Of a stretch of 64,000 nt of DNA, positions 7,926 through 16,541 are shown piece after piece. The DNA is from Clostridiales bacterium (lineage in GTDB: Bacteria > Bacillota > Clostridia > Christensenellales > Pumilibacteraceae), in NCBI GenBank assembly GCA_022508505.1, contig JAFLVC010000002.1, positions 62,001 to 126,000 on the forward strand, in the 5' to 3' direction. Position 1 is the first letter of the stretch, and the number at the start of each line of letters is the position of its first letter. The notes below the pieces were generated by a model. The model was not told the origin of the DNA and made no database searches. It was given only the letters and a program-made list of their open reading frames with translations. The translations under genes were made by a program, and so were the position numbers.

Positions 7926-8458
7926 CCGAAAACGAACTCCCCGAAGCTAAGTGGTACATCCTTCACACCTATTCCGGCTACGAGAACCTTGTAAAGGTCA
8001 ATCTCGAAACGGCATTCCAAAAAAATAACATAGAGGACAGGCTTATCGACGTTCGCATCCCCATGGAGGACGTCGTCGAGGAAAAGAACGGCAAGCGCAA
8101 GATCGTGCACCGCAGAATGTTTCCCTCGTACGTGCTTGTCAAAATGATATATACGCGCGACATGTGGCACCTCATTACGGGCACCCGCGGCGTCACCGGC
8201 TTTGTCGGTCCGCAGGGTAAACCGACGCCGCTCACCGACGAAGAGATTCGCCGCATGCAGCTCGAAAAGGTCACGATCAAGACAGACTTTGCGGTAGGCG
8301 ACAGCATCCGCGTCGTAAACGGCCCGCTCACCGACATGACCGGCGAGATAAAGAGCATCAACACGACGACAGGCAAGTGCTCGGTTGAGATCAACATGTT
8401 CGGCCGCATGACGCCCGCGGAGCTGGATACTTACCAAATCGAAAAGATCGATTTATAA
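7922..8458 (+). CDS. nusG: Transcription termination/antitermination protein NusG
   Basis: 178 residues, standard length. NGN domain starts AKWYILHTYSGYENLVKVNL; the RNA-polymerase contact segment includes HRRMFPSYVLVKM and TRGVTGFVG; a C-terminal KOW domain is at FAVGDSIRVVNGPLTDMTGEI. Modulates pausing and links RNA polymerase to the ribosome or Rho. Start ATG overlaps the secE stop. Confidence 0.97.
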   Translation: MTENELPEAKWYILHTYSGYENLVKVNLETAFQKNNIEDRLIDVRIPMEDVVEEKNGKRKIVHRRMFPSYVLVKMIYTRDMWHLITGTRGVTGFVGPQGKPTPLTDEEIRRMQLEKVTIKTDFAVGDSIRVVNGPLTDMTGEIKSINTTTGKCSVEINMFGRMTPAELDTYQIEKIDL

Positions 8459-8563
8459 AGCCTTTTGCCGACCGACGAAACGCGGCAAACAACAAAGTTA
8501 CTAAACGGGAGAGGACAACCTCGAATGTACCGCGATTGTAAATAAATTTACAAGGAGAACAAC
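8459..8563 (+). promoter_or_regulatory. Untranslated leader before rplK
   Basis: 105-nt gap between nusG and rplK with a small hairpin GAGG-ACAA-CCTC (8512-8523) inside GGGAGAGGACAACCTCG and an RBS AAGGAG before rplK. Such nusG-rplK leaders often carry a ribosomal protein binding site; the assignment here is by position only. Confidence 0.4.
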
Positions 8564-8989
8564 ATGGCAAAGAAACTGAACGCAGTTGTAAAACTGCAGC
8601 TCCCTGCCGGCAAAGCCACCCCGGGACCTCCCGTAGGCTCCAGTCTCGGCCCGCACGGCATCAACATTCCGGGCTTCGTTAAAGAGTTCAACGAGCGCAC
8701 CCGCGACAAGGAAGGGCTCATCATCCCCGTGGTCATGAGCATTTATTCCGACCGTTCGTTCACGTTCGTACTCAAGAGCCCGCCCGCAGCCGTCCTCATC
8801 AAGAAGGCGCTCGGGCTTGAATCGGCTTCCGCAAAACCCAACCGCGACAAGGTCGGCAAGATAACCAAGGCGCAGATCGAGGAAATCGCCAAGATCAAAA
8901 TGGCAGACCTCAACGCCGGCTCGCTCGAAACCGCTATGTCGATGGTTGCAGGCACCGCTCGTTCGATGGGCGTTTTGGTGGAGGACTGA
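8564..8989 (+). CDS. rplK: 50S ribosomal protein uL11
   Basis: 141 residues, exact family length. N-terminal domain [20 protein letters not shown] with the proline-rich factor-binding loop, C-terminal rRNA-binding domain ending [10 protein letters not shown]. Part of the GTPase-associated centre of the 50S subunit. Strong AAGGAG ribosome site. Confidence 0.98.
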   Translation: MAKKLNAVVKLQLPAGKATPGPPVGSSLGPHGINIPGFVKEFNERTRDKEGLIIPVVMSIYSDRSFTFVLKSPPAAVLIKKALGLESASAKPNRDKVGKITKAQIEEIAKIKMADLNAGSLETAMSMVAGTARSMGVLVED

Positions 8990-8990
8990 T

Positions 8991-9677
8991 ATGAAACACG
9001 GAAAGAGATATACAGCCGCCCTCGCAGCTATCGAGACGGGCAAGGCCTACGACGTAGGCGAGGCGTTCGGCAAGATTGAAGAAATCGCAACCGCTAAGTT
9101 CGACGAGACCATTGAGGCTCACGTCAAGCTCGGCGTCGACCCCCGTCAGGCCGACCAGCAGGTCCGCGGCACCGTCGTTCTTCCCAACGGAACGGGTAAG
9201 GACGTCCGAGTGCTCGTAATCGCCAAGGGCGAAAAAGCGGATATAGCGCAAAAGTCGGGCGCTGACATCGTCGGCGCGGAGGACATCATCGCCAAGATTC
9301 AGAACGAGAACTACCTCGACTTCGACGTGGTCATCACCACTCCCGACATGATGGGCCAGCTCGGCCGCGTCGCGCGTATCCTCGGTCCCCGCGGCTTGAT
9401 GCCCAGTCCCAAATCAGGCACGATCACGCAGGACATCGCAAAGGCGATCGCCGATACCAAGGCCGGTAAGGTCGAGTACAGGGTTGACAAGACCTCGATC
9501 GTACACTGCATCATCGGCAAAAAGAGCTTCGGCGCGGATAAGCTCAAGGAAAACTTCGAAACGCTTATCGACGCGATCATCAAGGCCAAGCCCGCCGCGG
9601 CAAAGGGAACGTATTTAAGAAGCGTTTACGTAGCTCCCGCTATGGGCCCCGGCATCAAGGTCAACGTAAGAGGCTAA
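8991..9677 (+). CDS. rplA: 50S ribosomal protein uL1
   Basis: 228 residues from ATG 8991, one base after the rplK stop, with GGAGG inside the end of rpl[21 protein letters not shown] start, the [14 protein letters not shown] motif, and the L1 signature [20 protein letters not shown]. Forms the mobile L1 stalk and often represses its own operon by binding the leader mRNA. Confidence 0.98.
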   Translation: MKHGKRYTAALAAIETGKAYDVGEAFGKIEEIATAKFDETIEAHVKLGVDPRQADQQVRGTVVLPNGTGKDVRVLVIAKGEKADIAQKSGADIVGAEDIIAKIQNENYLDFDVVITTPDMMGQLGRVARILGPRGLMPSPKSGTITQDIAKAIADTKAGKVEYRVDKTSIVHCIIGKKSFGADKLKENFETLIDAIIKAKPAAAKGTYLRSVYVAPAMGPGIKVNVRG

Positions 9678-9982
9678 AATACTACAACAGCGGTTGTGTG
9701 CGGAATGCGCTCGCAACCGAACGACTGCCGATACGGCAGTAACCAACGACAAAGTGGCGTAGAGATATTCCTTACGACACAAAACTCGTCGGGTGTAACA
9801 AGACTTTCCATCGGCAAAGTCCACACACGACAATTAAAAATAGCCTAAGACACAAGCGGAAACTTAAAGGGCGAAAGCCCACTTGTCGAGGCGCGGAAAG
9901 AAGGTACCTATATAGGTGCGGATTTTTGCGGCGCTCGACGAGGGCGCCGCTTTAAAATGGAAAAATCTTCAAGGAGGTTAAA
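9678..9982 (+). ncRNA. L10 (rplJ) leader RNA with an embedded dispersed repeat
   Basis: 305-nt gap upstream of rplJ. The 3' half holds CCTAAGACACAAGCGG, CACTTGTCGAGGCGCGG and GGTACCTATATAGGTGCGG, which resemble the conserved blocks of the Firmicute L10 leader that L10-L12 binds to repress rplJL. A terminator-like hairpin at 9928-9950 follows. The 5' half (9742-9832) is a copy of the dispersed CTCGTCGGG repeat (GACACAAAACTCGTCGGGTG). A covariance-model search would settle the leader call. Confidence 0.7.
9928..9950 (+). terminator. Conditional terminator in the rplJ leader
   Basis: GCGGCGC / GCGCCGC 7-bp stem then TTT, 32 nt before the rplJ ATG; likely the attenuator of L10 autoregulation. 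Confidence 0.65.
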
Positions 9983-10471
9983 ATGTCGAAGAACAACATA
10001 GAGCAGAGAAAGGCATACGTTGCGGAAGTAACCGAAAAGATAAACAAATCGTCGTCGGTCGTGCTTGTCGACTACCGCGGAATAAACGTCGAGCAGGACA
10101 CGGCAATGCGCAAAGCGCTCCGCGAAGCGGGCGTTGAGTACCGCGTAATCAAGAACAGCGCATTGTCTCGCGCGTTCGAAGCGACGGGCAACACCGGCTA
10201 TGACGACGCGTTTGTCGGTCCGACGGCGGCGGCGTTCGGCGGCGACGACCCGATCGCACCGTGCAGGGTTCTCAACGAGTACGCAGGCAAGACTCCGCTC
10301 TCTATCAAATGCGCAGTCGTGGAAGGCAAGAAGTTCGACGCGAACGGCGTAAAAGCGCTCGCGAACATCCCCGACAAAAAGACACTGCTCGCCATGCTCC
10401 TCGGGCTCCTCACAAGCCCCATGCGCTCGCTCGCTATTGCGGTCAGCGAGGTCGCGAAAAAGAAAGCCTAA
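9983..10471 (+). CDS. rplJ: 50S ribosomal protein uL10
   Basis: 162 residues. Base of the L7/L12 stalk. Reads MSKNNIEQRKAYVAEVTEKI, then SSSVVLVDYRGINVEQ and a C-terminal helix that binds L12 dimers (LTSPMRSLAIAVSEVAKKKA). RBS AAGGAGG is near perfect. Expected to repress its own operon through the leader upstream. Confidence 0.97.
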   Translation: MSKNNIEQRKAYVAEVTEKINKSSSVVLVDYRGINVEQDTAMRKALREAGVEYRVIKNSALSRAFEATGNTGYDDAFVGPTAAAFGGDDPIAPCRVLNEYAGKTPLSIKCAVVEGKKFDANGVKALANIPDKKTLLAMLLGLLTSPMRSLAIAVSEVAKKKA

Positions 10472-10617
10472 TAGCATTACGGCTATGCTTTGGAATGTAA
10501 CAACGTCTTACAACTGAATAACACCGATTAAATCGGTCGCGTGGCGGCTAACGCCAAGAGCAACAGGGTGAGCTTTAAATCCCACAAAACAAAAAACCTA
10601 TAAGGAGTAAAAAAATC

Positions 10618-10992
10618 ATGGCAGATTTGGACAAGATGATCGAAGAGATCGAAAAAATGACAGTTCTCGAGCTTAACGACCTCGTAAAGAAGATCGAGGA
10701 GAAGTTCGGCGTATCGGCGGCGGCAATGGCGGTCGCAGCACCTGCGGCAGGCGCCGCGGCGGCTCCGGCGGCGGAAGAGCAGACCGAGTTCACGGTCGTT
10801 CTCAAGGAAGTCGGCCCCAACAAGATCCCCGTTATCAAGGTCGTTCGCGAGCTTACCTCGCTCGGCCTCGGCGAAGCGAAAGCCCTCGTCGACGGCGCGC
10901 CTTCGACCATCAAGGAGAACGTCTCCAAGAACGAAGCCGAAGAGATCGCCAACAAGTTCAAAGAAGTCGGCGCAACCGTCGAACTCAAGTAA
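10618..10992 (+). CDS. rplL: 50S ribosomal protein bL12 (L7/L12)
   Basis: 124 residues. N-terminal dimerisation part ([20 protein letters not shown]), an Ala-rich hinge near residues 40-60, and the C-terminal factor-binding domain ([20 protein letters not shown] ... [13 protein letters not shown]). 146 nt separate it from rplJ; that gap holds a small hairpin (CCGATT/AATCGG) and an AAGGAG site. The gene has a clean terminator behind it. Confidence 0.98.
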   Translation: MADLDKMIEEIEKMTVLELNDLVKKIEEKFGVSAAAMAVAAPAAGAAAAPAAEEQTEFTVVLKEVGPNKIPVIKVVRELTSLGLGEAKALVDGAPSTIKENVSKNEAEEIANKFKEVGATVELK

Positions 10993-11020
10993 TTTCGAAC
11001 AGTCAATACAAATTGTCAAG

Positions 11021-11050
11021 AAAATCCCCGAGAAAATCTCGGGGATTTTT
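11021..11050 (+). terminator. Terminator of the rplJL operon
   Basis: AAATCCCCGAGA / TCTCGGGGATTT perfect 12-bp stem, T-tract. Confidence 0.92.
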
Positions 11051-11067
11051 CAATCACAGATTGAATT

Positions 11068-11245
11068 TTGTCGTGTGTTTACTGCCGTTGACAGAACAAG
11101 ATTGCGCCCGACGAGTTGCATTATTGAATTAAGCGCGAGCAATCACAGATTGAATTTTGTCGTGCAGGCACAGCCTGTTTCTTCTCGTGTGTTGACTGCG
11201 ACGGCGATATGAGGTTACGCCCGACGAAGAGCATGACATAACGGT
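11068..11245 (-). repeat. Two inverted copies of the CTCGTCGGG dispersed repeat
   Basis: The 10993-11344 gap has no gene. Read on the minus strand, 11068-11120 gives CAACTCGTCGGGCGCAA then ACGGCAGTAAACACACGACA, and 11157-11245 gives TTCGTCGGGCGTAACC then GCAGTCAACACACGAG. Both are followed on the minus strand by AAAATTCAATCTGTGATT, so the pair is itself a direct duplication of about 88 bp. Same family as 1627-1679, 9742-9832 and 24496-24685. Confidence 0.82.
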
Positions 11246-11281
11246 TTTTTTGACTCCGCGCTTCGCCGGGGCAAGCCGGGG

Positions 11282-11310
11282 TTGCTTTTTCGGTTTCGAT
11301 GTGCTATAAT
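11282..11310 (+). promoter_or_regulatory. Promoter of the EFR1-type ferredoxin gene
   Basis: TTGCTT (11282-11287), 17 nt, TATAAT (11305-11310). The stretch TGCTATAATA...GCGATAAACTGTAATTT...CGGAGAA recurs upstream of pnuC at 46577-46617. Confidence 0.8.
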
Positions 11311-11344
11311 AGTCAGCGATAAACTGTAATTTAACGGAGAAAAA

Positions 11345-12091
11345 ATGATAGGCATTTTATATTTCAGCTCGACAGGTAATAGCCTATATATTGCGGAAAA
11401 GATAAAAGAAACAATCGGCGGTCAAATCATCTATATTCCTAATTACAGCGGAAACGGAAATGAGTTTGAAAAAATAATTATCGTAACGCCGATTTATTCA
11501 TACGGTATGCCGCGCCATGTCTTTGATTTATTGCCGCGCCTCGATAGCACTAAGGAGCTTACAATCGTTCAAAATTACGGGGGTATGGTCGGCGGAGCTG
11601 ATTATTATGTGTATAACTATGCTCTGCAAAACGGGCTGAATATTAAAAGCGTATATACAATCAAAATGCCCGAAAACTTTACTCTGACTTTTACAGTGCC
11701 TAAATTTTATTTGAAAAGTGTTTTGAAGAACGCGGATAAACGCATTGAGAAAGTTATCGCAAGTATTGTAAACGGTGAAACATCTATTCCCGGGAAGAAA
11801 CGGACAAAAGAAGCCAAGTACCTTAAAAATAAAGCTAATTGGCATATTATCGGCAATCGGTTTTCAGTCAACGAAAACTGCGTTCAATGCGGTAAATGTA
11901 TAAGAGTCTGTCCTGTAAATAATATCGCTTTGGTTGATAACAAAATTGTCTTTGCAGACGACTGTGTAGCTTGTTTGGGCTGTTATCATAGGTGTCCTCA
12001 AAAAGCTATTGTGTATCTTAAAAAGAAGAAAAAATACAGATATATAAACCCAAATATTGACGAGAATTTAATTGGCAAAAATATAGACTGA
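11345..12091 (+). CDS. EFR1-family ferrodoxin (flavodoxin fold plus two 4Fe-4S sites)
   Basis: 248 residues. N-terminal flavodoxin-like FMN region (MIGILYFSSTGNSLYIAEKI, with the T/S-x-T-G-N phosphate loop; then PIYSYGMPRHVFDLL), a basic linker, and a C-terminal bacterial ferredoxin with two CxxCxxCxxxC clusters (CVQCGKCIRVCP and CVACLGCYHRCP). Likely shuttles electrons between ferredoxin-type donors and flavin substrates in the cytoplasm. Codon use is clearly more AT-rich than the ribosomal genes before it, suggesting a later arrival. Followed by another flavoprotein gene after 24 nt. Confidence 0.88.
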   Translation: MIGILYFSSTGNSLYIAEKIKETIGGQIIYIPNYSGNGNEFEKIIIVTPIYSYGMPRHVFDLLPRLDSTKELTIVQNYGGMVGGADYYVYNYALQNGLNIKSVYTIKMPENFTLTFTVPKFYLKSVLKNADKRIEKVIASIVNGETSIPGKKRTKEAKYLKNKANWHIIGNRFSVNENCVQCGKCIRVCPVNNIALVDNKIVFADDCVACLGCYHRCPQKAIVYLKKKKKYRYINPNIDENLIGKNID

Positions 12092-12115
12092 ATTTCAATT
12101 TTTAGGAAAACGTAC

Positions 12116-12832
12116 ATGAAAATAACAGTAATAAACGGAACGGAGAAACGAGGTGTTACATATCAGCTGAAGGAGATTTTTTTGCGGAATTTTCGGGGCG
12201 CCGACGTTACCGAGTTCTATCTTCCCAAGGACTGCCCGTCTTTTTGCGTGGGCTGCACGAATTGCTTTTTGAAAGGCGAGAACAGCTGTAAAGACTTCGA
12301 ATACATAAGCGCGATTGAAAAGTCGCTTATTGAATCCGATTTAATCGTCATGACTTCGCCCGCATACGTCATGCACGCGACGGGCGCAATGAAAGCATTG
12401 TTAGACCATTTTGCTTATCGGTGGATGCCGCACAGACCTGCGCCCGAAATGTTCGGCAAGCGCGCGGTAATAATTACGCAATGTCTCGGCGCAGGCGCAA
12501 AGTCAACCGCAAAAGATATAAAGCACAGCTTGTCTTGGTGGGGAATTTCAAAAATAGGCGTATTTTGCAGTTCGCTTATGAGCGACATCGTATGGGATAA
12601 GCTTTCCGAAAAAAAGCGTAAAAAACTGACCGATAAAATAAACGGTCTTGCGCGCCGATATGCTAAAATCAATTATGCAAAGCCCGCCCATGTAAAGCTC
12701 ATGACTAAAATCAAGTTTATGTTTTGCCGCTTAATACAAAAGAAAGTGCGCAAAAGCGGCGCTGCGGGGCTCGACAACGAATATTGGGACAATAACGGTT
12801 GGCTCGGTAAAAGTCGGCCGTGGAAAAGCTGA
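12116..12832 (+). CDS. Flavodoxin-family NAD(P)H-dependent oxidoreductase
   Basis: 238 residues. Starts MKITVINGTEKRGVTYQLKE, the FMN-binding loop of NADPH-dependent FMN reductases, then CPSFCVGCTNCFLKGENSC, a cysteine patch frequent in iron-sulphur flavoproteins, and SPAYVMHATGAMKALLDHF. The basic C-terminal third is not typical of the shorter reductases. Probably reduces flavin or a small electron acceptor; substrate unknown. Weak ribosome site (TAGGAAA), so likely depends on the gene upstream. Confidence 0.8.
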   Translation: MKITVINGTEKRGVTYQLKEIFLRNFRGADVTEFYLPKDCPSFCVGCTNCFLKGENSCKDFEYISAIEKSLIESDLIVMTSPAYVMHATGAMKALLDHFAYRWMPHRPAPEMFGKRAVIITQCLGAGAKSTAKDIKHSLSWWGISKIGVFCSSLMSDIVWDKLSEKKRKKLTDKINGLARRYAKINYAKPAHVKLMTKIKFMFCRLIQKKVRKSGAAGLDNEYWDNNGWLGKSRPWKS

Positions 12833-12875
12833 CGCGCCGAATACTGTCGGATAACTTCAATTTAGGAGGTCAATT

Positions 12876-13223
12876 ATGAAAAAATGGTACGACGAGGAAT
12901 ACGAGTGGGAAATCGAGGTTAAAGGTTTCTTACGCGGCAACAAAACGGAAGGGTATTGCCGAAACGGCGAGGAAATCGGCGACAAATATACGTGTACGTA
13001 CGGCTGTCCCGTAAATTCGCAAGGTCAGGGGATTTGCTCCAAGGTCATGATGATTATGTTTCCGATTATGGAAGCGGTGCGAAGCGGCGGCGATCTGGAA
13101 AATATCGGCGGCGACGGCAAGTACACAAAGGACGTCGTTTGTCCCGACGGCTGCGTGCTGTTTCGTATGACGGCAAAAAAGCTCGGCAATGAAAATTTCT
13201 ATAAGGGCAAGTTTTGGGGGTGA
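12876..13223 (+). CDS. TIGR04076-family small cysteine-rich protein
   Basis: 115 residues with a strong AGGAGG ribosome site. Sequence begins MKKWYDEEYEWEIEVKGFL and carries CRNGEEIGDKYTCTYGCPVN ... GICSKVM ... CPDGCVLFRMTA, the conserved cysteine and glycine pattern of TIGR04076 proteins. Function of the family is not known; members sit near redox genes, as here after two flavoproteins. No membrane segments or signal peptide. Confidence 0.75.
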   Translation: MKKWYDEEYEWEIEVKGFLRGNKTEGYCRNGEEIGDKYTCTYGCPVNSQGQGICSKVMMIMFPIMEAVRSGGDLENIGGDGKYTKDVVCPDGCVLFRMTAKKLGNENFYKGKFWG

Positions 13224-13239
13224 CAACTCACATAAATTC

Positions 13240-13563
13240 AAGGGGAATTCACATCCCCTCAGTCGCCTAAAGGCGACAGCTCCCCTTATTAAGGGGAGCC
13301 TGATTGAGGTAATAGTGAATAGTGAAAAACAGTCCCTCAGTCGGCTCCTTCGTCGCCGACAGCTCCACTTACACAGGGGAGCCGAATAAAAAGGAAGCGC
13401 GGGATTGAATGACCGCGCTTTTTACGGCTAACGCATAGATCCCTCGGCTTCGCTCGGGATGATGGGGAAAGGACGTTGCCGCGACGATTGTGTGTTTCAT
13501 AGTATTGTGGCAGCTGCGCACTATTTCTATCATTTCGACCGGAGCGAAGAGAAGCGGAGAAAT
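13240..13563. repeat. Cluster of CCCCTCAGTC and related intergenic repeats
   Basis: The 13224-13675 gap has no gene. 13240-13300 and 13331-13383 are two copies of the CCCTCAGTC-hairpin-AGCTCC...GGGGAGCC repeat, each with a different short hairpin inside (CGCCTAAAGGCG in one, GGCTCCTTCGTCGCC in the other). 13395-13423 is the AAGCGCGG/CCGCGCTT hairpin. 13533-13563 is a degenerate CATTTCGACCGGAGCG...GAGAAATC unit. Confidence 0.8.
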
Positions 13564-13606
13564 CACGGCGCGTAAGTGCAGCACTTACTGCTAAACAATA
13601 TAATTA

Positions 13607-13638
13607 TGGCGTCTGTGATTTTCATATCACAAACGCCA
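13607..13638 (-). terminator. Terminator of the 13676 gene
   Basis: TGGCGTCTGTGAT / ATCACAAACGCCA stem with one mismatch, just downstream of the minus-strand stop. Confidence 0.7.
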
Positions 13639-13675
13639 CACGGTGCTTTATTTTTGATTAAAATTCGCATTAAAC

Positions 13676-14773
13676 TCATGTAAACAAGCGCGCCGCTTCA
13701 AAAACATTTATAAGTTGTTCGCTTGGCGCAGAGGACTTTTCTATCAGTGCGTTATTCAGTTCAACCGCCGATGTCAAATGTGAGATTTTAGAAGATAACC
13801 GTGCACCGACAGCCTCAACGGTTGCGCAAAGTTGCGCCGTACAAATTTGCATGGCGGCAATCAATCTACTTGTTTGCTCAATAATAGTTTTACAAATCTG
13901 CGTCGCGGCCTGCTGCATGGCGTTGACAATTCGATTTGTGCGCACCTCTTCATCTACATAATGCAGGGCTTCTTTCATATTATCCACCCTGCGTGTTTCG
14001 AGCGCAAAAATAATATAATCAATGTATTTCCAATCGCGCTCGTCGAGCAAAGAATCGAATTCCTGTTGCAATGCCTTATGAATAATATCGCATTCCGTCC
14101 GCAACGCTTTTATATCCCTGTCCCTTTGGGCAATCAAATCTTTTGCGCGCTCTTTATATGCGGGCAAGCCGTCTATAATTTTTTGTAGATTGATTATCTC
14201 CTTTTTAAACCGCGGACGACGGAACAGTCCTTTTTTATACGACATAAGCATTTGCATATGTCTGTCAATATGTTCCGCGGCTTCGTCAGTACAAACCCAC
14301 GTCATAATCATTTCCCGAATGTCCGCCGCAGGGATATAATTATGCTTGGCTGTTATATTGAATACTTCTCTGGTGACATCGTCTCCGGAAACACCGCGTG
14401 TAGCTTCCACATATTGTCTGAAAGCAGGGAAGAATCTTATTTTTTTAAATAATTCGCCAAAAACTTCGTATCCGGGCTTAAAAACATAACTGTTAATGTC
14501 GTTAATATTGAAATTATGCTCATAAGCTATGCCCTCGCCGTGACAATTGTTCATATGCCAATAATGACTGAAACGGTCATATTGCGGAGTGTCGAATATG
14601 GCAATACCATTAGTCCAAAATTCGCCGCCGTTGCTTAAAACCTCGGATAAATCCTTTAGCTTCTCCAAAAACTCCAACTGTCTGTCGAATATCTTATCGG
14701 TCAAATGCGCCATAACCGACAGTCCGGCTCTCAACGTGTACAGTCTGTTTATAATTTCTTTTGCTTCATCCAT
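13676..14773 (-). CDS. Uncharacterised helical protein
   Basis: 365 residues, not recognised. Mostly alpha-helical and charged: residues about 1-50 contain a helix with KLKDLSEVLSNGGEFW, the middle has aromatic-rich QYDRFSHYWHMNNCHGEGIAYEH, and residues about 180-340 look like coiled coil (ERAKDLIAQRDRDIKALRTE ... NAMQQAATQICKTIIEQTSRL). No signal peptide, no membrane span, no catalytic motif. Start is supported by GAGGG upstream. It is monocistronic; its promoter overlaps an 18-bp perfect palindrome, so it is probably under a dedicated repressor. Confidence 0.8.
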   Translation of the reverse strand: MDEAKEIINRLYTLRAGLSVMAHLTDKIFDRQLEFLEKLKDLSEVLSNGGEFWTNGIAIFDTPQYDRFSHYWHMNNCHGEGIAYEHNFNINDINSYVFKPGYEVFGELFKKIRFFPAFRQYVEATRGVSGDDVTREVFNITAKHNYIPAADIREMIMTWVCTDEAAEHIDRHMQMLMSYKKGLFRRPRFKKEIINLQKIIDGLPAYKERAKDLIAQRDRDIKALRTECDIIHKALQQEFDSLLDERDWKYIDYIIFALETRRVDNMKEALHYVDEEVRTNRIVNAMQQAATQICKTIIEQTSRLIAAMQICTAQLCATVEAVGARLSSKISHLTSAVELNNALIEKSSAPSEQLINVFEAARLFT

Positions 14774-14844
14774 GTTTTCCCTCGAATATATGTTATTGGC
14801 GGTTTCTCTTTTTCTCGGTGATTTACACCGTGATAAATTAATAT

Positions 14845-14889
14845 AATAATTTCGAAATTATTGTAGCATAACTCATTCGGGTATGTCAA
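14845..14889 (-). promoter_or_regulatory. Promoter with an 18-bp palindromic operator
   Basis: On the minus strand TTGACA (14889-14884), 18 nt, TACAAT (14865-14860). The perfect palindrome AATAATTTCGAAATTATT (14845-14862) overlaps the end of the -10 box and the start site, the usual place for repressor binding. It faces the uncharacterised gene at 13676-14773. Confidence 0.75.
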
Positions 14890-14951
14890 TCATTGTATTA
14901 TTCGACATGAAGATTCTCGCCGTGGAAAATGCATCGGTCGTTTTTGTGCGG

Positions 14952-16541
14952 TTATTCTTGTTGCACTTCCAATATCTCGCGGACTTCGGAGTTGAAGGCT
15001 TCGGGATCGACGTTTTCGGCGCGGATTGTAAGTTTGTCGCCCGGGCGGAGCACGGTCTCGCCGTCGGGCACGAGCGACGCGCCGTCGCGCACCAAATCGG
15101 TCACGAGCGAGTTGTACGGCCACAGTATATTTCTTATGCGCTTGAACGCTATGGGCGAGTCGTCACGGAGCACGCCGACGGCAATCGAGTTTTGCGCCGA
15201 CGGCGGCAGCGGCGCTCTTGCGACCATTTTTTCAAGCATGTGCTCGTACAGCGGTTCTGTCTTTGTAAGCTCGGCAATCACCGTCGCCGCGCCCACCGCA
15301 ATCACGCACGGCAAGAGGTTTGCAAAGCTTGCGGTCAGCTCGATAGACAGCGCAATCGCCGTTATCGGCGCGCGCACCGACGACGCGAAGTAGGCGCACA
15401 CGCACAGCATTATGATATTCGCGCTGTACGCTTCGCTCATGCCGCACGCGACACAGGCCTTTGCCGCAATCGTTCCGATTATTCCGCCGATTGCTATCAT
15501 TGGCAGGAACAGCCCACCCGTCGCACCCGAGCCGCTCGCGACCGCCGTCATGATAAACCGCACGACGAGAATGACGACGAGCAGCCATACGGCGGTATTA
15601 GTCCCCACCGACGCGAACGTCGCTTCGCCGCTTCCCGCGAGCTTGTACAGCGACAGGCCGCACACCGCGGCAAGGAGAAAAGCGGGTAGGAGCCGCAGAG
15701 TATTGCTTTTTATCTTTCCGAACAGCTTGGACAAGACGCCGATTATGCGGTTGAAGCCCGCGCCGACGGCCGCGCACACGCCGCCGCAGATTATCGCCGC
15801 GCCGCACACCGCGAGCGTGTCGGTTATCGACTTGAACGGCGTTTGCTTTAGTCCCGGCAGCAGGCAAAACCCCGCGCTCACTCCGAGTTCATGCAGGTAC
15901 GGTATCTGCCCGAACCCCCAAAACGCGAGCTGAGAGGTTATTACCGCCGCGATCACCGCGGACAGCGCCGAGGCGATTATGCCGGGCGAAAACCGCCTGT
16001 GCGTTTCCTCAAACGCGAAGCATATTCCCGTCAGCGGCGCGTTGAACGCCACGGCGAGCCCTGCGCTCGCGCCGCCCGTTATAAGATACCGTTTGAGCTC
16101 GGTGGGGCGTTTAGCGGTTTTTCCAACGCCGTCGCCGATCAGCGCACCCACGCCGATAGACGGGCCCTCGCTACCGAGCGGCATTCCGCAGGCAAATGAC
16201 AGCAAGCTTCCCGCAATAAGCGACGCCGCCGTCGAAAGCCACTTGACGCGCAGCATTCCGCGCGCGCTTCCTTCGGCGAGCGGGATTCCGCTGCCTTTGG
16301 CGCTCGGGCAAAGCGTCTGTATGACCGCCATAAGCAGGCAGCACAAAATAACGAGAATAAGTATGCACACGACGGCGAGCGCGCCGTCACGCGCCTCGTA
16401 CATGCCGAACGCAAACTCCAACACGACTTTCGAGCATATCAAAAACAGCGTCAAAAACGCGCCGCAGATTATTCCGGTTATCAGACCGAATATGATGGGA
16501 GAGAGCAGAGATCTCCCGAAGTTTCTCTTGAACGTGCTCAT
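14952..16541 (-). CDS. ClC-family chloride/proton antiporter with RCK_C-like tail
   Basis: 529 residues. Seen: GSGIP (83-87), GSEGPSIG (123-130) with gating Glu125, the proton-pathway pair Glu178-Glu179 in FAFEETHRR, and GSGATGGLFLP. Presence of both glutamates argues for Cl-/H+ exchange rather than a channel. The last 70 residues (LVTDLVRDGASLVPDGETVL ... DKLTIRAEN) form a TrkA-C/RCK_C-like ligand-binding domain. Start overlaps the preceding gene by 4 nt. Last gene of a five-gene operon. Confidence 0.94.
   Translation of the reverse strand: MSTFKRNFGRSLLSPIIFGLITGIICGAFLTLFLICSKVVLEFAFGMYEARDGALAVVCILILVILCCLLMAVIQTLCPSAKGSGIPLAEGSARGMLRVKWLSTAASLIAGSLLSFACGMPLGSEGPSIGVGALIGDGVGKTAKRPTELKRYLITGGASAGLAVAFNAPLTGICFAFEETHRRFSPGIIASALSAVIAAVITSQLAFWGFGQIPYLHELGVSAGFCLLPGLKQTPFKSITDTLAVCGAAIICGGVCAAVGAGFNRIIGVLSKLFGKIKSNTLRLLPAFLLAAVCGLSLYKLAGSGEATFASVGTNTAVWLLVVILVVRFIMTAVASGSGATGGLFLPMIAIGGIIGTIAAKACVACGMSEAYSANIIMLCVCAYFASSVRAPITAIALSIELTASFANLLPCVIAVGAATVIAELTKTEPLYEHMLEKMVARAPLPPSAQNSIAVGVLRDDSPIAFKRIRNILWPYNSLVTDLVRDGASLVPDGETVLRPGDKLTIRAENVDPEAFNSEVREILEVQQE

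Noticed and set aside
13240-13300. CCCCTCAGTC repeats as a novel element
   Set aside because: Short GGGGAGCC-type hairpin repeats of this kind are, to my knowledge, widespread in gut Clostridia, so they are listed as repeats but not claimed as new.
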